Shown: in pieces, positions 35,142 through 39,568 of the stretch
Layout: the number at the start of each line of letters is the position of its first letter
Numbering within the stretch: position 1 is the first letter of the stretch
Assembly (NCBI GenBank): GCA_015058405.1
Contig: SVCL01000185.1
Span: 1-39,568, forward strand
Reading direction: 5' to 3'
Length of the DNA: 39,568 nucleotides
Origin: Clostridium sp.
GTDB lineage: Bacteria > Bacillota > Clostridia > Clostridiales > Clostridiaceae
The notes under the pieces: model-generated
Told to the model about the DNA's origin: nothing
The model's input: only the letters and a program-made list of their open reading frames with translations
The model's database searches: none
Made by a program: the position numbers and the translations under genes

Positions 35142-35711
35142 ATGGATAAAGTACTGTTAGTATGTAGCTCAGAAAAAGGAACTAAAGTATACACCGAAAA
35201 CTTGAGGAGTATGGGATATGTTCATATAGACACTGAAAGTAACGGTGGGGCAGCAAGAAGAAAATTACTAAGTGAAAATTATGAGATAATAATAATAGAT
35301 ACTCCACTAAAAGATGAGTTTGGTACTGATATTGCTATAAAATTTTCAGTTAGTGGAAATAGCGGTATAATATTGGTAGCAAAATCTGAAAAGGCTGATA
35401 TGGTAGCATCTAAGGTTGAGGAATATGGAATTTTTGTAATACCAAAACCCTTTACAAGAGCTATTTTTCACCAAGGAGTGAGATTTGTTTCAACATCATT
35501 AAAGAGATTTAGTAAGTTGAGAAATGAAAAGAACAAATTATTAAAGCAAGTCGATGACATAAAAAAGATTGATAGAGCAAAATGCTTGCTTATTCAATAT
35601 AAAAGTATGACTGAAGAGCAGGCACATAGATATTTGGAAAAACAAGCTATGGATTCTAGATTAACTAGAAGGGAAGTAGCTGATAAAATAATTAATTATT
35701 TAGGAGTTTAA
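35142..35711 (+). CDS. nitR: ANTAR-domain antiterminator with degenerate receiver
   Basis: The 189-residue protein has a receiver-like domain (1-120) and a C-terminal ANTAR RNA-binding domain (about 125-189), where AKCLLIQ...TEEQAHRYLEKQAMDSRLTRREVADKIINYL has the expected three-helix pattern. Asp53 and Lys in IPKPF are present, but the acidic pair that binds Mg2+ in true receivers is replaced by Ser9-Ser10 before Glu11, so ordinary phosphorylation is doubtful. ANTAR proteins bind hexaloop hairpins and prevent terminator formation. Four such hairpins with terminators are in nitrogen gene leaders within 9 kb, and I infer that these are its targets. AGGAGG precedes the ATG. No histidine kinase is adjacent. 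Confidence 0.93.
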   Translation: MDKVLLVCSSEKGTKVYTENLRSMGYVHIDTESNGGAARRKLLSENYEIIIIDTPLKDEFGTDIAIKFSVSGNSGIILVAKSEKADMVASKVEEYGIFVIPKPFTRAIFHQGVRFVSTSLKRFSKLRNEKNKLLKQVDDIKKIDRAKCLLIQYKSMTEEQAHRYLEKQAMDSRLTRREVADKIINYLGV

Positions 35712-35714
35712 ATT

Positions 35715-36545
35715 ATGGAATTTACTAAAATGCATGGTATAGGTAATGATTATATTTATTTTAACTGCATGGAAAAAGAAATAGAAAATCCTGAGGCGCT
35801 TTCTATAAAACTAAGTGACAGACATTTTGGTGTTGGCGGCGATGGTATTGTAATGATTTTACCTTCTAAAGTAGCAGATTTTAGAATGAGAATGTTTAAT
35901 GCAGATGGTTCAGAAGGTAAGATGTGTGGAAATGCAAGTAGATGCATTGGAAAGTATGTATATGAAAAAGGGCTTACAGATAAAAATGTAGTGACTCTTG
36001 AAACTTTAGGTGGAATTAAAAAGCTTAACATGACAGTAGTTGACAAAAAGGTAACTGAAGTTGAAGTAAACATGGGAGAAGCTATTTTAAATCCTAAAGA
36101 TATTCCAGTAAATATTAATAAAGAAAAAATTGTTAATGAGAAAATCACTGTTGATAATAAGGAATTTAACGTTACTTGTGTATCAATGGGAAATCCTCAT
36201 TGCATTGTATATATGGATAATATTGATGATTTAGAGATCGAAAAGATAGGTCCTAAATTTGAAAATCATGAATTATTTCCAGAAAGAATTAATACAGAAT
36301 TCCTAGAAGTAATTGATAGAAATACTATCAAGATGCGTGTATGGGAAAGAGGTAGTGGGGAAACATATGCATGTGGAACTGGTGCTTGTGCAGCTACTGT
36401 AGCTTCTGTATTGAATAACTATTGTAATATAGATGAAGAAGTAACAGTTAAACTTCTTGGAGGTGATTTAAAGATTAAATATTTATCAAATGGTTTAGTT
36501 TATATGACTGGCCCAGCAGAATTTGTTTTTGAAGGAAGGATTTAA
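35715..36545 (+). CDS. dapF: diaminopimelate epimerase
   Basis: DapF interconverts LL- and meso-diaminopimelate for lysine and cell wall synthesis. The 276 residues carry both active-site cysteines, Cys71 in KMCGNASRC and Cys220 in ACGTGACA, plus the N-terminal MHGIGNDYI. The start is 3 bases after the ANTAR stop, with AGGAG inside the end of that gene, so the two are coupled. It works with DapL at 38158, whose product it converts. Confidence 0.97.
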   Translation: MEFTKMHGIGNDYIYFNCMEKEIENPEALSIKLSDRHFGVGGDGIVMILPSKVADFRMRMFNADGSEGKMCGNASRCIGKYVYEKGLTDKNVVTLETLGGIKKLNMTVVDKKVTEVEVNMGEAILNPKDIPVNINKEKIVNEKITVDNKEFNVTCVSMGNPHCIVYMDNIDDLEIEKIGPKFENHELFPERINTEFLEVIDRNTIKMRVWERGSGETYACGTGACAATVASVLNNYCNIDEEVTVKLLGGDLKIKYLSNGLVYMTGPAEFVFEGRI

Positions 36546-39342
<2,797 letters not shown>

Positions 39343-39356
39343 TTTAAAAGTTAAGG

Positions 39357-39393
39357 ACAGGTATTTTACAATAAGGTAAAATACCTGTTTTTT
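39357..39393 (+). terminator. dapL terminator, target of the intron insertion
   Basis: ACAGGTATTTTAC (39357-39369) pairs perfectly with GTAAAATACCTGT (39376-39388). Six T follow to 39393, and the next base starts the intron. Confidence 0.93.
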
Positions 39394-39568
39394 GTGTGCC
39401 CAGCATGGGCAACAACTCGACGGTGAAAGTCCGTTGTGGGCTTGCTAAGGGCGGACGAGTTAGCAAAACAAAACAAAGTCCAACACTACCCAAACCCTTA
39501 GGAGTAAATGTAGCAGATATATGAGAAGAAGGTTGTTGTTCTTACCTGGGGAGGTCTGATAGATAAGC
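39394..39568 (+). mobile_element. 5' part of a group IIC intron (cut by the window end)
   Basis: The sequence begins GTGTGCCC.GCATGGG, the 5' end typical of group IIC introns, and later has AAAACAAAGTCC (39466-39481 area) and CTTACCTGGGGAGGTCTG (39541-39558), both recognisable from the Oceanobacillus iheyensis ribozyme. It lies exactly after the T run of an intrinsic terminator, the known preference of group IIC introns. From memory, the domain I part between the 5' end and AAAGTCC is far shorter here (about 88 bases) than in that ribozyme (well over 200). The reverse transcriptase gene, if present, lies beyond the window. Confidence 0.82.

Overview
The window is AT-rich, densely coded DNA from a low-GC Firmicute, almost certainly a Clostridium or close relative. 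Three observations support this: strong AGGAGG ribosome binding sites with frequent GTG and TTG starts, U-tailed hairpin terminators after most operons, and the gene order secD-secF-recJ-like-apt-relA-dtd-MBL-hemZ-hisS-aspS, which I recall as typical of clostridia. No tRNA, rRNA or CRISPR array is visible.

Layout. 1-463: leader region with two terminator-like hairpins and no supported gene. 464-12197: housekeeping run on the + strand (secDF, a RecJ-fold protein that has lost most catalytic residues, apt, relA, dtd, a metallo-hydrolase, hemZ, hisS, aspS). 12293-23619: mixed accessory stretch with a SanA/YdcF-like envelope protein, two lysine-rich coiled-coil proteins that share a motif, a chloramphenicol acetyltransferase whose frame runs through its own terminator, a minus-strand patatin/DUF5685/J-domain-like operon, a Suv3-type RNA helicase, a ZIP metal transporter, homoserine dehydrogenase and a large unknown membrane protein. 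23903-29169: AbgT transporter, amtB-glnK operon (minus), EamA transporter, and a rhomboid-like protein with a zinc ribbon. 29271-35711: nitrogen assimilation block with an Amt-PII fusion and type III glutamine synthetase (minus), then type I glutamine synthetase and an ANTAR-domain antiterminator (plus). 35715-39342: dapF, pyrG, dapL. 39394-39568: 5' end of a group IIC intron inserted directly behind the dapL terminator.

The main discovery is a probable RNA-based nitrogen regulon. Four leaders (amtB-glnK, the Amt-PII fusion, glnN and glnA) each contain a 5-6 bp hairpin with the hexaloop AAAGNN, that is, A at loop position 1 and G at position 4 as expected for ANTAR targets. In every case the loop is also the first six bases of the 5' arm of an intrinsic terminator, so the two structures exclude each other. 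The ANTAR regulator gene lies directly downstream of glnA. Only one such hairpin per leader is visible, whereas the described ANTAR target has two. At glnN and glnA the predicted start sites leave little or no room for another upstream hairpin, which suggests a single-hairpin variant.

Start codons were chosen from ribosome binding sites, so several genes begin downstream of the longest possible frame (secD, secF, relA, cat, amtB, glnN and others). Family assignments come from motif recognition by eye; no database search was run.
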